A stretch of 64,000 nucleotides of DNA, from contig NZ_BCFL01000016.1 of the NCBI RefSeq assembly GCF_002217755.1, positions 1,470,319 through 1,534,318 of the forward strand, in the 5' to 3' direction. Made by a program: the position numbers and the translations under genes. The DNA is from Streptomyces hyaluromycini. GTDB lineage: Bacteria > Actinomycetota > Actinomycetes > Streptomycetales > Streptomycetaceae. The notes beneath the pieces were generated by a model, which ran no database searches, was not told the origin of the DNA, and saw only the letters and a list, made by a program, of their open reading frames with translations. Position 1 is the first letter of the stretch, and the number at the start of each line of letters is the position of its first letter. Below, piece after piece: positions 55,443 to 63,488 of this stretch.

Positions 55443-55940
55443 CGCCGTAAAAGCGGACACTCGACTCCAACCGCCCGATCCGGCCGAGTACTCGGCGGCA
55501 TGGCGAGAGTCAAGCGATCGCACCGTATCAGCCGCACATAAGCCCCTCAAGGCGCGCCCGGACTCCTTGACCTCACCGAAATCGTCGTTGCGATCTGCAA
55601 CGGCGTTGCCCTGTGCGGCGGTTGGGATCGAGGGGACACCAGGGGACACCGGACTGTGCGCCGGCGAATCCAGAACACCCTGTTCGCGGCCGGGCCGCCC
55701 CCGACGCCCTCACCGCGCACCCATGAGGCCTGCACGAAGTGCTCACGTCGGTTCGACCGACACATGCCATGATTTTTGCCTGGCGGGTGCGGGTGTGAGC
55801 GCGGGTGCCGGACAAGGGCGGCCTTGCGTGTGGTGGCGGTCACGGCCGTGGCGGCCGTGACCGAACTGTCGCGGATGCTACAGCGGTTGCCGACGGCGCC
55901 GTCCGAATAGGATCAGCCGGCCGGGTGGAGGTTCGCCGGC
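55443..55940. other. Intergenic region between the tad operon and the next genes
   Basis: About 500 bases with no gene I can support. At 55838-55862 GGTCACGGCC and GGCCGTGACC form a perfect 10-bp hairpin with a 5-base loop, about 80 bases before the next gene. It has no T-run, so it may be a leader structure or operator. A 98-residue minus-strand frame at 55547-55843 lacks a ribosome site and codon bias and is not called. Confidence 0.45.
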
Positions 55941-56624
55941 ATGAATGACGGGGGAGGATGCAAGGCCGTGATCGAGCCGTCGTACCGCCATCACTGGAAG
56001 CCCCCCGAGGGCGAGGAGCTCTTGACGCGCGGCCGAGTGTCCTTCGCGACCGGGGCCGCGGGGCGGGTCGAAGGGCGACGCTGGTTCCGGGACACGGAAC
56101 GGCGGGACATCCAGGCCGAGTTGGCGGGGTGGCCGGCGGGGCCGGGGTATCGCCGACGCTCGTGGTTCGACCGAGTGGTGTGGGACGGCGTGGTGGCAGT
56201 GTTCGCCCTCCTGCTCACCCTCGTCTTCGGCCTCCTCGGAGGCAGCCCGGCCCAGCCCGACGGCCTCGGCAGGAGCGAGGACCCGGAGAACGAGGAGAAG
56301 GACTTCCCGGTGCTGTGGGCGGCCCCCGGCACGATCGCCCGCACCCTCCCCTGGCAGCTCGACCCGGCCCGCCGCCCCGACACGGACATCACGGAGCTGG
56401 CCCTGACCGACCGCCGGTTGCTGGTGCTCGGCGGGCTGAAGGATCCCAGGGAACCCTGGGAGGAAGTCCTCTGGGAGACGGACCTCAGCACGGTCGCCGC
56501 AGTCGAGCGGCGACCGTTCAGTGTCGGCAAGCGGGACTTCAGGATCACCTTCACGGACGGCTCCTGGTGCCGTCTGGCGTCCTTGGAGGGCGAGTCCCTG
56601 CTTCGCCCTCTGACCGCCGGCTGA
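55941..56624 (+). CDS. Unknown membrane protein
   Basis: A 227-residue protein with one likely membrane helix at about 79-100 (WDGVVAVFALLLTLVFGLLGG). The N-terminal part is polar and basic (RHHWKPPEGEELLTRGRVSFA). The C-terminal part is a soluble domain (TDITELALTDRRLLVLGGLKDPREPWEEVLWETDLSTVAAVERR). Its pattern is like a PH-type or bacterial PH-like beta domain, but I cannot name a family. The start is ATG at 55941, with GGAGG 11 bases upstream. GTG at 55968, also with GGAGG, would remove nine residues. The gene is followed at 18 bases by another membrane protein gene. Confidence 0.65.
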   Translation: MNDGGGCKAVIEPSYRHHWKPPEGEELLTRGRVSFATGAAGRVEGRRWFRDTERRDIQAELAGWPAGPGYRRRSWFDRVVWDGVVAVFALLLTLVFGLLGGSPAQPDGLGRSEDPENEEKDFPVLWAAPGTIARTLPWQLDPARRPDTDITELALTDRRLLVLGGLKDPREPWEEVLWETDLSTVAAVERRPFSVGKRDFRITFTDGSWCRLASLEGESLLRPLTAG

Positions 56625-56642
56625 CCGGGAGGGGGGTACACC

Positions 56643-57209
56643 GTGGGTGGATCGGCCAAGCCCGGGCGCCCGAGGGCCGCTCCGGCCGCGTCGCGAGTCC
56701 GGGGGCCCGGCGTGAAGAAGGCGAAGAAGGACCGGGGCGCTCTCTTCGGGTGTCTGATGTTCCTCGGCATCGGGGGCGGGATCGTCCTGATGGCGCTGGG
56801 CACCATGCTCTGGGGCGACGACACCTGGCGGTGGGCTGCTCGGAACTGGCCGGGCGGGGCGTACGCCTTCGCGGTGTGCCTCGGCGTGGCCGCCCCGCTC
56901 CTGGTCGCCCTCTTCCTCCGGGCGCTGGACGGCGTGGGCCGCAAGGCCCGGAAGACCCACCCGGCCCGCGCCCCGGGCTGGACGGTCCTCGCCGTCCTTG
57001 CAGTGGCGTCGCTGCTGGCCTTCCTGTGCCTGGCCTTCGACGCGATGGACAGCGGCAAACGCAAGCACCGTTCGGTGGCGCCGAGTTGGGTGTTCGCCCA
57101 TTATCCCTGGCTGTGGGCGGTGGGCATCGCCTCGACGCTTGCTTCGGCGGTGCTGCTGGTGTGGCTGATGGTGGTCCTGAGCCGGCGAGCCGACGCTGCC
57201 AGGACGTGA
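56643..57209 (+). CDS. Unknown multi-pass membrane protein
   Basis: A 188-residue protein. A basic N-terminal segment (GRPRAAPAASRVRGPG) is followed by four likely membrane helices at about 36-57, 72-93, 113-135 and 154-178. There are no recognisable motifs. The start is GTG at 56643, after a GGGAGGGGGG run. The last codons (DAART, then stop) are read from a short piece of DNA that is homologous to the gene at 58533-59129 on the other strand, so the true C-terminus may have been replaced. It is probably co-transcribed with the upstream gene. Confidence 0.65.
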   Translation: MGGSAKPGRPRAAPAASRVRGPGVKKAKKDRGALFGCLMFLGIGGGIVLMALGTMLWGDDTWRWAARNWPGGAYAFAVCLGVAAPLLVALFLRALDGVGRKARKTHPARAPGWTVLAVLAVASLLAFLCLAFDAMDSGKRKHRSVAPSWVFAHYPWLWAVGIASTLASAVLLVWLMVVLSRRADAART

Positions 57210-57602
57210 GCAGGACGAGCGCCCACGTCTCGTCGGCGCGGATGCCGTGTCCCCGAGGTCCGGTTCATGAAGTACATCTCGACACCGCCGTTGGCGTGCG
57301 CCGCCTCGGCCTGCTCCCGTATCCGCTCCGCGAGCGCGGCCTCGAGCCGCGGACCGGCCTTCGTACGGCGTAGACCGCGCTTGACCAGCTTGTCGATACG
57401 GTGCGCCCACCGGTCGGGATCGAGCACGATCCGCTCCCACCCCTCGGGGACGGCGAGGCGGTAGTCGGAGGGGGTGCGGGGTGCGGGTCAGGGGGTCGGT
57501 CGGCGCGGACACGTTCGAGTTCGCCGCGGACACGTTCGAGTTCGCCGCGGCCGCACCGGCCGAACGGGCCGCAGCCGCCGACTCGGCCGTCTCGCCGTTC
57601 AT
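57198..57602 (-). pseudogene. Frameshifted chimera of two downstream-type T7SS-locus genes
   Basis: The left start (ATG 57600-57602) overlaps the stop of the membrane gene before it by ATGA, just as the intact pair at 59791-59794 does. The first 45 codons lead to TRTPHP, and then a one-base shift is needed to reach PSDYRLAVPEGWERIVLD, which matches the intact 221-residue protein (PSDYRFAVPGGWERIVLD). Homology continues through HRIDKLVKRGLRRT to NGGVEMYF. It then jumps to DNA that is nearly identical for about 50 bases to the end of the 198-residue protein (GIRADETW and LVLLTSW, in another frame). So the middle and the border between the two genes are deleted. No intact product is possible. 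Confidence 0.78.
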
Positions 57603-58402
57603 CCCGCTGCCCGGCTCGCCTGGCCGTAGCGGTTGCGCCGCCCCATGACCACGACCGTCACCGGTGCCAGCACTAGCACCGTGGCGGCGCCCAGGCAGAG
57701 GTAGCCCTCAAGGACGCCGCCGATGTCGGACTCGGTGCCGAGGGAGGGCTTGTAGTGACCTGCCGGGTCGACGACGGCCGCGGTCGTCCGCCCGACTCGG
57801 TCGGCACAGTTCTCCTTGTTGTCGATCACCTCGTGGACGGACCCGTCCCGCAGCCGGACCCTGCAGTACGTCTCACGGGTCCCGTGCGTCCACTGATGGC
57901 TCGGGGCTGCGATGGTGACCGTCTGTTCCACCCCGCGCAGCTGCAAATACCAGGCGTTGGCGAAGTACGAGCCGACCAGAACCAGTACGAGATAGGCGGC
58001 CGCGGTGACATACCGGGCGACAGGGGCCCCGCGGGAGTCACGGGTCTTGAAGGCCACCCAGAAAACCGGCAGCCCGAGCAGCAGGCCGACGAACGCCGCC
58101 GCCTTGCCGATGAACAGGCTGGAGAGCAGGCACACGGCGACCGATACGGCCGCCACCAGGAACAGCCGGGCCCACGGCCACACCGGCGTTCCGCCGCCGT
58201 ACCCGTTCCGCGCCGGCCGGCCCTTGGAGGTGGACTCGGAGAACTCGGAGAGGATGGTGCGTACCCGCCGCATGCCGTCCGGACCAGCCGCGATACGGCG
58301 CAGCTCCGACAGCCCCATGCCCACTTCTTCCAGCGCCCGCTGCCATTTCTCCGGCAGTTCCGCGAACAGTTCGTCGACGGACCGCTCGTCCTCGCTCGCC
58401 AC
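57599..58402 (-). CDS. Membrane protein of the T7SS-type locus, second copy
   Basis: A 267-residue membrane protein and a clear paralogue of the protein at 59791-60630. Shared features are VDE(L/Q)FA-LP near residue 9, PWARLFLVAAVSVAVCLLSS near 75, VGSYFANAWYLQLRG near 143, TYCRVRLRDGSV near 178, CADRVG near 197 and VVDPAGHYKPSLGTESDIGG near 210. It has helices at about 77-95, 99-118, 130-150 and 230-252. The extracytoplasmic loop between the third and fourth carries two Cys. No family is recognised. It follows the orphan C-terminal tip at 58449-58532 as its paralogue follows the full substrate gene, so it may be that tip's partner or immunity protein. This is an inference. The ATG start is at 58400-58402. 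Confidence 0.72.
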   Translation of the reverse strand: MASEDERSVDELFAELPEKWQRALEEVGMGLSELRRIAAGPDGMRRVRTILSEFSESTSKGRPARNGYGGGTPVWPWARLFLVAAVSVAVCLLSSLFIGKAAAFVGLLLGLPVFWVAFKTRDSRGAPVARYVTAAAYLVLVLVGSYFANAWYLQLRGVEQTVTIAAPSHQWTHGTRETYCRVRLRDGSVHEVIDNKENCADRVGRTTAAVVDPAGHYKPSLGTESDIGGVLEGYLCLGAATVLVLAPVTVVVMGRRNRYGQASRAAG

Positions 58403-58448
58403 GTGATCCTTGCTCTCTCCGCTCTGGGGTACCGGACGGCCGGCCGGG

Positions 58449-58532
58449 TCAGCCGCTGGTGCTCCAGTGCCAGTTGTAGAACGGTGTTCCGCCGGCCCCG
58501 ATGCCCGGAATCTCCTTCGCCCCGCGACGCGG
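58449..58532 (-). pseudogene. Orphan C-terminal tip of a T7SS-type substrate
   Basis: The frame continues directly past the TAG stop of the 198-residue gene (58533-58535) for 27 codons to its own TGA: it reads KEIPGIGAGGTPFYNWHW and ends STSG. The end of the full 470-residue substrate is GANGIPFYNWNWKVAGG. The shared PFYNW-x-W and its position before the stop leave little doubt of common origin. There is no start codon or ribosome site, so it is a remnant unless joined to another gene by recombination or reached by readthrough. Confidence 0.72.
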
Positions 58533-59129
58533 CTAGGACGTGACCCGAACCGTCTCCGCCAGCTCGTCGGTCAGCTCGCACAGAGCGTCCGTGTGGGCCA
58601 ACGCCCGCCAGGACGTGAGCAGGACGAGCCCCCACGTCTCGTCGGCGCGGATGCCGTACGCACAGGTCTCCAGCACGGTCCCCAGTCCGTCCCGGCCGAC
58701 GTCCTGGACGTACGCGTGCCGTACGCGCACCGCCGGGCCCGCGGGAAGCGTACGGAGCTCGGCCTCGGGCGGGCGGTAGGAGACCGGGGTGGGGGCGGCA
58801 AGGTAGCGCTGGAGCAGGTCGACGGTCATGGCCGGGTACGTGTCGTCGGCGACCAGCGCGGACAGCTCGATCCGGGCGAGTTCGCCGAGGCGCGGCTCGG
58901 GGACGTACGACAGCGCGGCGATCGGGCCGCGCTCGTGGGAGTCGGCGGCGGCCTCGCGCAGTTCGGCGGCGAGGGCGTCGAACAGCTTCGGCACGTCGTC
59001 GTCCGGGCCGACGAGCCCCCGTGCGGCCTCCGCAGCCCACCCGCGCAGATCGACGGACGACCGCACGGGCAGCGCGACGGCGTCCTCCGGTGTCCGCATA
59101 CGAACGGTGGCGGCGGCGAACTCGGGCAT
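58533..59129 (-). CDS. Unknown protein of the T7SS-type locus, 198 residues
   Basis: A soluble 198-residue protein rich in Ala, Leu and acidic residues, without signal peptide. I use ATG at 59127-59129, because it overlaps the stop of the preceding gene as TGATG. ATG at 59141 would add four residues. LPAGPAVRVRHAYV near residue 130 recurs as LPAGPAVRHRYV in the preceding gene, so the two are distant relatives. Other visible features are PMDLLQRYLA-like TVDLLQRYLAAPTP and the end GIRADETWGLVLLTSWRALAHTD. I cannot name the family. The gene ends at the TAG that is also the in-frame boundary of the orphan tip. Confidence 0.68.
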   Translation of the reverse strand: MPEFAAATVRMRTPEDAVALPVRSSVDLRGWAAEAARGLVGPDDDVPKLFDALAAELREAAADSHERGPIAALSYVPEPRLGELARIELSALVADDTYPAMTVDLLQRYLAAPTPVSYRPPEAELRTLPAGPAVRVRHAYVQDVGRDGLGTVLETCAYGIRADETWGLVLLTSWRALAHTDALCELTDELAETVRVTS

Positions 59130-59794
59130 CAGGCCATCCATTGCAGGGTGCGGGCGACGGAGTCGAACAACGTGACCAGGGCCTCCACCAGCGGCTCCAG
59201 CGGCGGTGCCGTCGGTGTCGAGAAGGAGAGCAACAGCCGCTGGCCGCTGTGCGGGACGGCGAGGTAGACGTCCAGGTGGGCGACGGCGAGCTTGTTGCCG
59301 TCAAGGTTGCCGGGGGCGTCGGGGGCGGGCCGGCGGACGTAGCGGTGGCGTACGGCGGGGCCGGCGGGGAGGTCGACGAGGGTGACGTCGTCATCACCGA
59401 CATGACCGGCGTCACCGGCGTCGTCGCGGAGGGCGAGGGAGCGGGCGATGTCGCCGAGGTCGCCGGACTCGGTGCCGGGCGAGGGCCGCAGGACGGTCAC
59501 GACCAGACCCGCGGAGACGGCAACCTGGCCGAGGACCTGGTTGACGACGTACATCTCCACGCCACCGTTGGCCTGCGCGGCCTCGGCCTGTGCCCGCATC
59601 CGCTCCGCGAGCGCGGCCTCAAGCTGCGGGGTGGCCTGCGTACGCCGCAGCCCCCGCTTGACCAGCTTGTCGATGCGGTGCGTCCAGCGCTCCGGACTGT
59701 CCAGCACGATCCGCTCCCAGCCGCCGGGGACGGCAAAGCGGTAGTCGGAGGGGGGTGGGACGGGGGTGACGCGGGTTTCCGTGCCGTCGGTCAT
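59129..59794 (-). CDS. Unknown protein of the T7SS-type locus, 221 residues
   Basis: A soluble 221-residue protein: a short acidic front, PPPSDYRFAVPGGWERIVLDSPERWTHRIDKLVKRGL, a helical Ala/Glu/Gln region (AALAERMRAQAEAAQANGGVEMY), then VVTVLRPSPG, the shared LPAGPAVRHRYV near residue 152 and a closing LVEALVTLFDSVARTLQW. ATG at 59792-59794 overlaps the membrane gene stop by ATGA. Its partner at 58533-59129 shares the LPAGPAVR motif. A frameshifted remnant lies at 57198-57602. I cannot assign a function. A chaperone-like or regulatory role within the secretion locus is only one option. Confidence 0.7.
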   Translation of the reverse strand: MTDGTETRVTPVPPPSDYRFAVPGGWERIVLDSPERWTHRIDKLVKRGLRRTQATPQLEAALAERMRAQAEAAQANGGVEMYVVNQVLGQVAVSAGLVVTVLRPSPGTESGDLGDIARSLALRDDAGDAGHVGDDDVTLVDLPAGPAVRHRYVRRPAPDAPGNLDGNKLAVAHLDVYLAVPHSGQRLLLSFSTPTAPPLEPLVEALVTLFDSVARTLQWMA

Positions 59795-60630
59795 ACGTCC
59801 GTTCCGCTCGCCCGGCGGCCCTGTTCGCCCCGCCCGCTGCGCCGCTCGTTCGACCGGCTCATCACAGCGGCGGCCACCGGGGTGAGGACGAGGACGGCGG
59901 CGAAGCCGAGGCAGACATACGCGGCGATGGTCCCGCCGATGGCGGACTTGCCTCCGAGCACCGGCCGGTAGTGATCCGACGGGTCGATCACCGCATGAGT
60001 CTTGGCGCCGACCATGGCCTCGTCCGTACACCGCTTGTCGTTCTTGAAGACCCTGCGGACGGTTCCGTCCGGCAGCGTGACACGGCAGTACGTGACGCGA
60101 ACGCCGTGCGACGCCTGCTCGTGCAGGGGCTTCGCGTAGGTGACCGTGGTCTCCTGCCCACGCAGGTGCAGGTACCACTCGTCGGCGGTGTACGAGCCCA
60201 TCCAGATCAAGGCGACATAGGCGACCGCGACGAGGCCGCAAGCCACGAGCCCTCCGAGGGACCTCCGAGTCTTGAACCCCGCCCAGGCCACGACCACACC
60301 GCAGGCAACACCGACGAAGAGCGCCGAGGAATTGAGGACGTACGTGGACAGCAAGCAGAGGACCACGCCGATGACGGCGGCCAGGAGCAGCCGCATCCAC
60401 GGCCAGGCCCCTCTGCTCTCGTCCGTGCGCCGATCGCCGTCGAAATCCCACAGGCTGGAAGGGCGGGAGTGTTCCGCGAGGATGTGCTGCACGGCCGGCT
60501 CACCGCCCTCCTCCAAGGCGATTTCGCGCAGTCTCGGCAGACCGAGCCCTTTCTCCTCAAGTTCGCGCTGTCTGCTTCTCGGGAGCCGGGCGAACTGTTC
60601 GTCGACGGTCTGACCGTCTCCAGGTGCCAC
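59791..60630 (-). CDS. Membrane protein of the T7SS-type locus, first copy
   Basis: A 279-residue membrane protein with an N-terminal cytoplasmic part of about 75 residues (VDEQFARLPRSRQRELEEKGLGLPRLREIA), helices at about 77-96, 100-118, 129-150 and 238-258, and an outer loop with YCRVTLPDGTV and CTDEAM. Both Cys are shared with the paralogue at 57599-58402. It lies 60 bases downstream of the substrate gene. Its start is GTG at 60628-60630 with GAGGAAA directly before. I cannot name a family. Position makes it a candidate partner or immunity protein for the substrate's C-terminal tip. Confidence 0.72.
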   Translation of the reverse strand: MAPGDGQTVDEQFARLPRSRQRELEEKGLGLPRLREIALEEGGEPAVQHILAEHSRPSSLWDFDGDRRTDESRGAWPWMRLLLAAVIGVVLCLLSTYVLNSSALFVGVACGVVVAWAGFKTRRSLGGLVACGLVAVAYVALIWMGSYTADEWYLHLRGQETTVTYAKPLHEQASHGVRVTYCRVTLPDGTVRRVFKNDKRCTDEAMVGAKTHAVIDPSDHYRPVLGGKSAIGGTIAAYVCLGFAAVLVLTPVAAAVMSRSNERRSGRGEQGRRASGTDV

Positions 60631-60690
60631 TTTCCTCGTTCTCTCCTCGCCCCTGCGGGCCTCGCCGTGATCCGGTGCCGACGGACGCGT

Positions 60691-62103
60691 TCAGCCGCCG
60701 GCGACCTTCCAGTTCCAGTTGTAGAAGGGAATACCGTTCGCCCCGAGGGGGGCGGTGTGCTTGAGACCGTCGAACTGGTTGCGTTCGACGGCGGTCGGCT
60801 CCCAGCCCGCCGAGGGGGCCAGGTTCACGATGCCCGCACCCAGCGGCACCACCTGGCTCGCCGCGTACAGGCCACCGGCCGACCACGCCTTGCCCTTGAA
60901 CACCGAGTCGGAGAGACCGCGCCACTTGGGCAGGTCCTTGGTGAGGATCGGGTCCTCGGCTCCGCGCTCGGCGACGGCCGTGCGGATGTCGCTGAAGTAC
61001 GCCTTGACGTTGACGGATTCCTTGACGATCGACTTCATCCTGGGCAGGACGCTGTCCGGTCCCTTGGCCAGGGCCTCGGCGATCTTGCCCGCCTTGACCC
61101 CCGAATTCGCCTGGGCGATTTCGCCGGCCAGTTTCTCCCCGACGCCCAGTCCCCGCAGGTTCAGGAACTCCCTGAGCGCCGACGATCCTCGGGCGGCGGT
61201 TGCCGCCTCCTTGAAGGTCGTCCCGAGGACCCGGCCTGCACCGAAGGACAGCACACCGACCACGTCGATGGCGACGTCCAGCCAGGTGCCCTTGCCGTCC
61301 AGCGCGGAGACGGTGTCGCAGACCAGGGCGACCACCGAGGCGATAAGGGCCAGTGCCCCGAGCACCTCACCGAGGATGGGAACCCAGCTCAGCACCAGCG
61401 CCAGGAGGCAGAGCACTCCGGCGATCGCTCCCGCCCAGTGGCCGATGTCGGCGACCCAGTCCTTCCAGTTGTCCCACCAGTGGTGCTTGGGATCCTTCAG
61501 CCCGTCGTGGTCGATGGCATCCCGGATCGCCTTCGCGGCGTACCCGGCCTGGGTGTCGCGGTAGTCGAGCGCGGCCCGAAGCTCCCGCTTCGCGGCGTCG
61601 AGCTCCCCGTCCGAGGCCTCCTTCTGCCGCTTGAGCCTCTGTTTGTCCGGGTGGTTGTCGTCACCGGACGGATGCTGATCGATCTGCTTCTGGTAGTTAC
61701 TGCTGTCACCATCGGCCGCGGCGGCCTTCTTCAGCGCCGAACGCACCCGGTTCTGGGCGTGGTTGAGGGCGGTGGCCCAGTTCTCCCGCACCTGATCGGC
61801 GATGGGCTCGTAGGGCACGGAGGACCCGAGCGCCGCCCCGGCCGCCGCGTACCGCTGATGCGACTGGCTGAGCAGCTTGACGGTGTCACCGGTCTTCGTG
61901 GCGAACGCCTTCCCGGCATCCGAGTCCCACCCGTTCCCGTCGACGAGGTTGTTCAGCTTGCCGGCCTGCTCCTCGATCAGCCTGGCGGTGTCGGAGATCC
62001 GCTTCCCGAGCCGGGCGACCTCGTAGGGATCCCCCGGCGTGAACTCCCTGTCGTCGTACCGGGCCGTCTGCCAGTCGACCCCGGAGAAGTCGTGATCGCT
62101 CAC
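60691..62103 (-). CDS. Putative type VII secretion substrate with WXG-like head
   Basis: A 470-residue protein. Residues about 25-110 are a helical head with NGWDSDAGKAFATKTGDTV, a WxxxxGxxF motif like that of WXG100 and LXG proteins. A basic, charged helix region follows (about 120-200, KKAAAADGDSSNYQKQID, DKQRLKRQKEASDGELDAAKREL). A hydrophobic stretch lies at about 226-270 (WAGAIAGVLCLLALVLSWVPILGEVLG). The last 180 residues have no domain I recognise and end in IPFYNWNWKVAGG. The form is that of ESX/T7SS-exported effector-like proteins in Streptomyces. ATG at 62101-62103 overlaps the WXG100-like stop (ATGA). No secretion ATPase gene is in the window. Confidence 0.75.
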   Translation of the reverse strand: MSDHDFSGVDWQTARYDDREFTPGDPYEVARLGKRISDTARLIEEQAGKLNNLVDGNGWDSDAGKAFATKTGDTVKLLSQSHQRYAAAGAALGSSVPYEPIADQVRENWATALNHAQNRVRSALKKAAAADGDSSNYQKQIDQHPSGDDNHPDKQRLKRQKEASDGELDAAKRELRAALDYRDTQAGYAAKAIRDAIDHDGLKDPKHHWWDNWKDWVADIGHWAGAIAGVLCLLALVLSWVPILGEVLGALALIASVVALVCDTVSALDGKGTWLDVAIDVVGVLSFGAGRVLGTTFKEAATAARGSSALREFLNLRGLGVGEKLAGEIAQANSGVKAGKIAEALAKGPDSVLPRMKSIVKESVNVKAYFSDIRTAVAERGAEDPILTKDLPKWRGLSDSVFKGKAWSAGGLYAASQVVPLGAGIVNLAPSAGWEPTAVERNQFDGLKHTAPLGANGIPFYNWNWKVAGG

Positions 62104-62402
62104 TTGTCCCCCGGCTGTGCCTTGACCAGCGCGTCGGCAAGATGCTGATCGACCCCGTCGTAGGCCTTCGCCGCCTCGCCCGCGGTCTTCCCGAGAAACT
62201 CCAGCCCGTCACAGAGCTGCTTGCGCTTCTTCTTCCAGTCGTCCGCGAAGTCGCCTAGAGCATCGGCCACATCACCGGACCCGATCTCGGAGCCGTACGC
62301 GTCGACGAGATCCTTCGCATGTTCAAAGTTGGACTTCAACTTGGCGACAGACCGGCTGATCTCCCGCAGCTCGGTCGTGGACACCCTGACGTGATCCGCC
62401 AC
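62100..62402 (-). CDS. WXG100-like small helical protein
   Basis: A 100-residue protein with no signal peptide, predicted as two helices: VSTTELREISRSVAKLKSNFEHAKDLVDAYG and LGDFADDWKKKRKQLCDGLEFLGKTAGEAAKAYDGVDQHLADAL. A short turn with GDVADALG lies between. The size and helical hairpin layout match WXG100-type partners. The exact W-x-G is replaced by DDWKK, so it is an atypical member. The start is GTG at 62400-62402, 6 bases after GGGGGT. It is translationally coupled to the substrate gene, so it is probably its secretion partner. Confidence 0.7.
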   Translation of the reverse strand: MADHVRVSTTELREISRSVAKLKSNFEHAKDLVDAYGSEIGSGDVADALGDFADDWKKKRKQLCDGLEFLGKTAGEAAKAYDGVDQHLADALVKAQPGDK

Positions 62403-62710
62403 TACTACCCCCGTGAACACCTGCCTACCCGGCCGCCCCACGAGACGCAGAGGACCAGGGTCACTGTGTGTCGAGGGTTTTGGGGGCTACAACCAACGAA
62501 CCGCAAAGGGAGACCAAAGGAGAGGGGCGCCGCCGGACGGACCGCACCGCCCCCACCCGGCATCCACACGGCCTTCACAACCGACCCGGTCGGACACCAC
62601 ACCGCGCACTGGCGAGCACCGTTTGCTGAGACGTTCGCCGTGGCGAAACCACGCACCCCACCGAAAGCGTTCGCACCCTTGACGAACTTCCTTCTCACGG
62701 GGGATCCACT
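62403..62710. other. Divergent control region
   Basis: About 300 bases between the T7SS-type operon and the lipoprotein gene. It is moderately lower in GC than its surroundings. I see no clear promoter boxes or repeats. Open frames on both strands here are Pro/Arg-rich and unsupported. Confidence 0.4.
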
Positions 62711-63374
62711 GTGAAGCGCCGCACCTTGCCCGTCGCCACCGCACTCGCCGCAACCGCGGCTCTGCTGCTGACAGCTTGCGGAGGCGGGGACAGCAGCTCC
62801 AAGAACGACAACGACAAGATTGCGGGGGCCGGTACGGAAGAATCGGCTTCCCCTTCGCCGTCCACCTCCGCCTCGGCCGACAAGAACGCGCCGACATTCG
62901 CGTTTCCGTCGGACATCACAGTGACGGTGGACCGAAAGTCGACGGGAGACGTCACGAAAGACGCGATCCTGCGGGACGTGGCCGTACTCGACCCAGGCCA
63001 ATATCGAGGCCTTTGGCAAGGGTGACGGCAAGACCATCAATATGAGCCGCTACTTCGGCGGGGCTGCCTTCACCTATTGGTCTCAGCGTGTTGCAACCCT
63101 CAGGAAGCAGGGCCTCACGCTCACGGGTCACTACCGGTACTACGACTTCGAGGTCACCGACGTCGCGGACGGCAGGACTGCGGCAGCCCGCTATTGCGAG
63201 GACCAGAACAAGGCGTACGGCAAGGAAATCAAGTCGAACAAGGTTCTGCGTACCAAGGCGAGCAACAAGGGCTTCGTCCTGTACACCCTGCAAGCCGCCC
63301 GGGACTCAGCCGGCGACTGGCAGGTCACACAGCAGAACTGGAAGAAGGGAGACGCGGCGTGCGTACGGGGATGA
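62711..63374 (+). pseudogene. Lipoprotein gene with a one-base frameshift
   Basis: GTG at 62711 opens a signal peptide (KRRTLPVATALAATAALLLTACGG) with a lipobox ending in Cys at residue 23, then an Asp/Ser/Lys-rich linker and FPSDITVTVDRKSTGDVTKDAILRDVA. At about 62981-62984 the reading frame must shift by one base: GTGGCCGTACTC should be GTGGCGTACTC, which gives YSTQANIEAFGKGDGKTINMSRYFG in the next frame and then runs unbroken to TGA at 63374. The C-terminal part (TGHYRYYDFEVTDV, AAARYCEDQNKAYGKE, SAGDWQVTQQNWKKGDAACVR) is a coherent domain of unknown function. So there is one extra C near 62982. It is either a true pseudogene or a sequencing error. Confidence 0.8.
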
Positions 63375-63488
63375 AGGCCATGTGGCCCTCCGTCCGGGCA
63401 CCGGGACGACACGCGGCAACTCTCGTTGCGTGCGGGTGGACCGCTTCCCCAGCACACGCGGGTACCTGCCGTCCCTGTACCCGTGAAG

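Noticed and set aside
55547..55843. 98-codon minus-strand frame between the tad operon and 55941
   Set aside because: No ribosome site, Arg/His/Pro-rich composition and no third-position GC bias typical of genes here.
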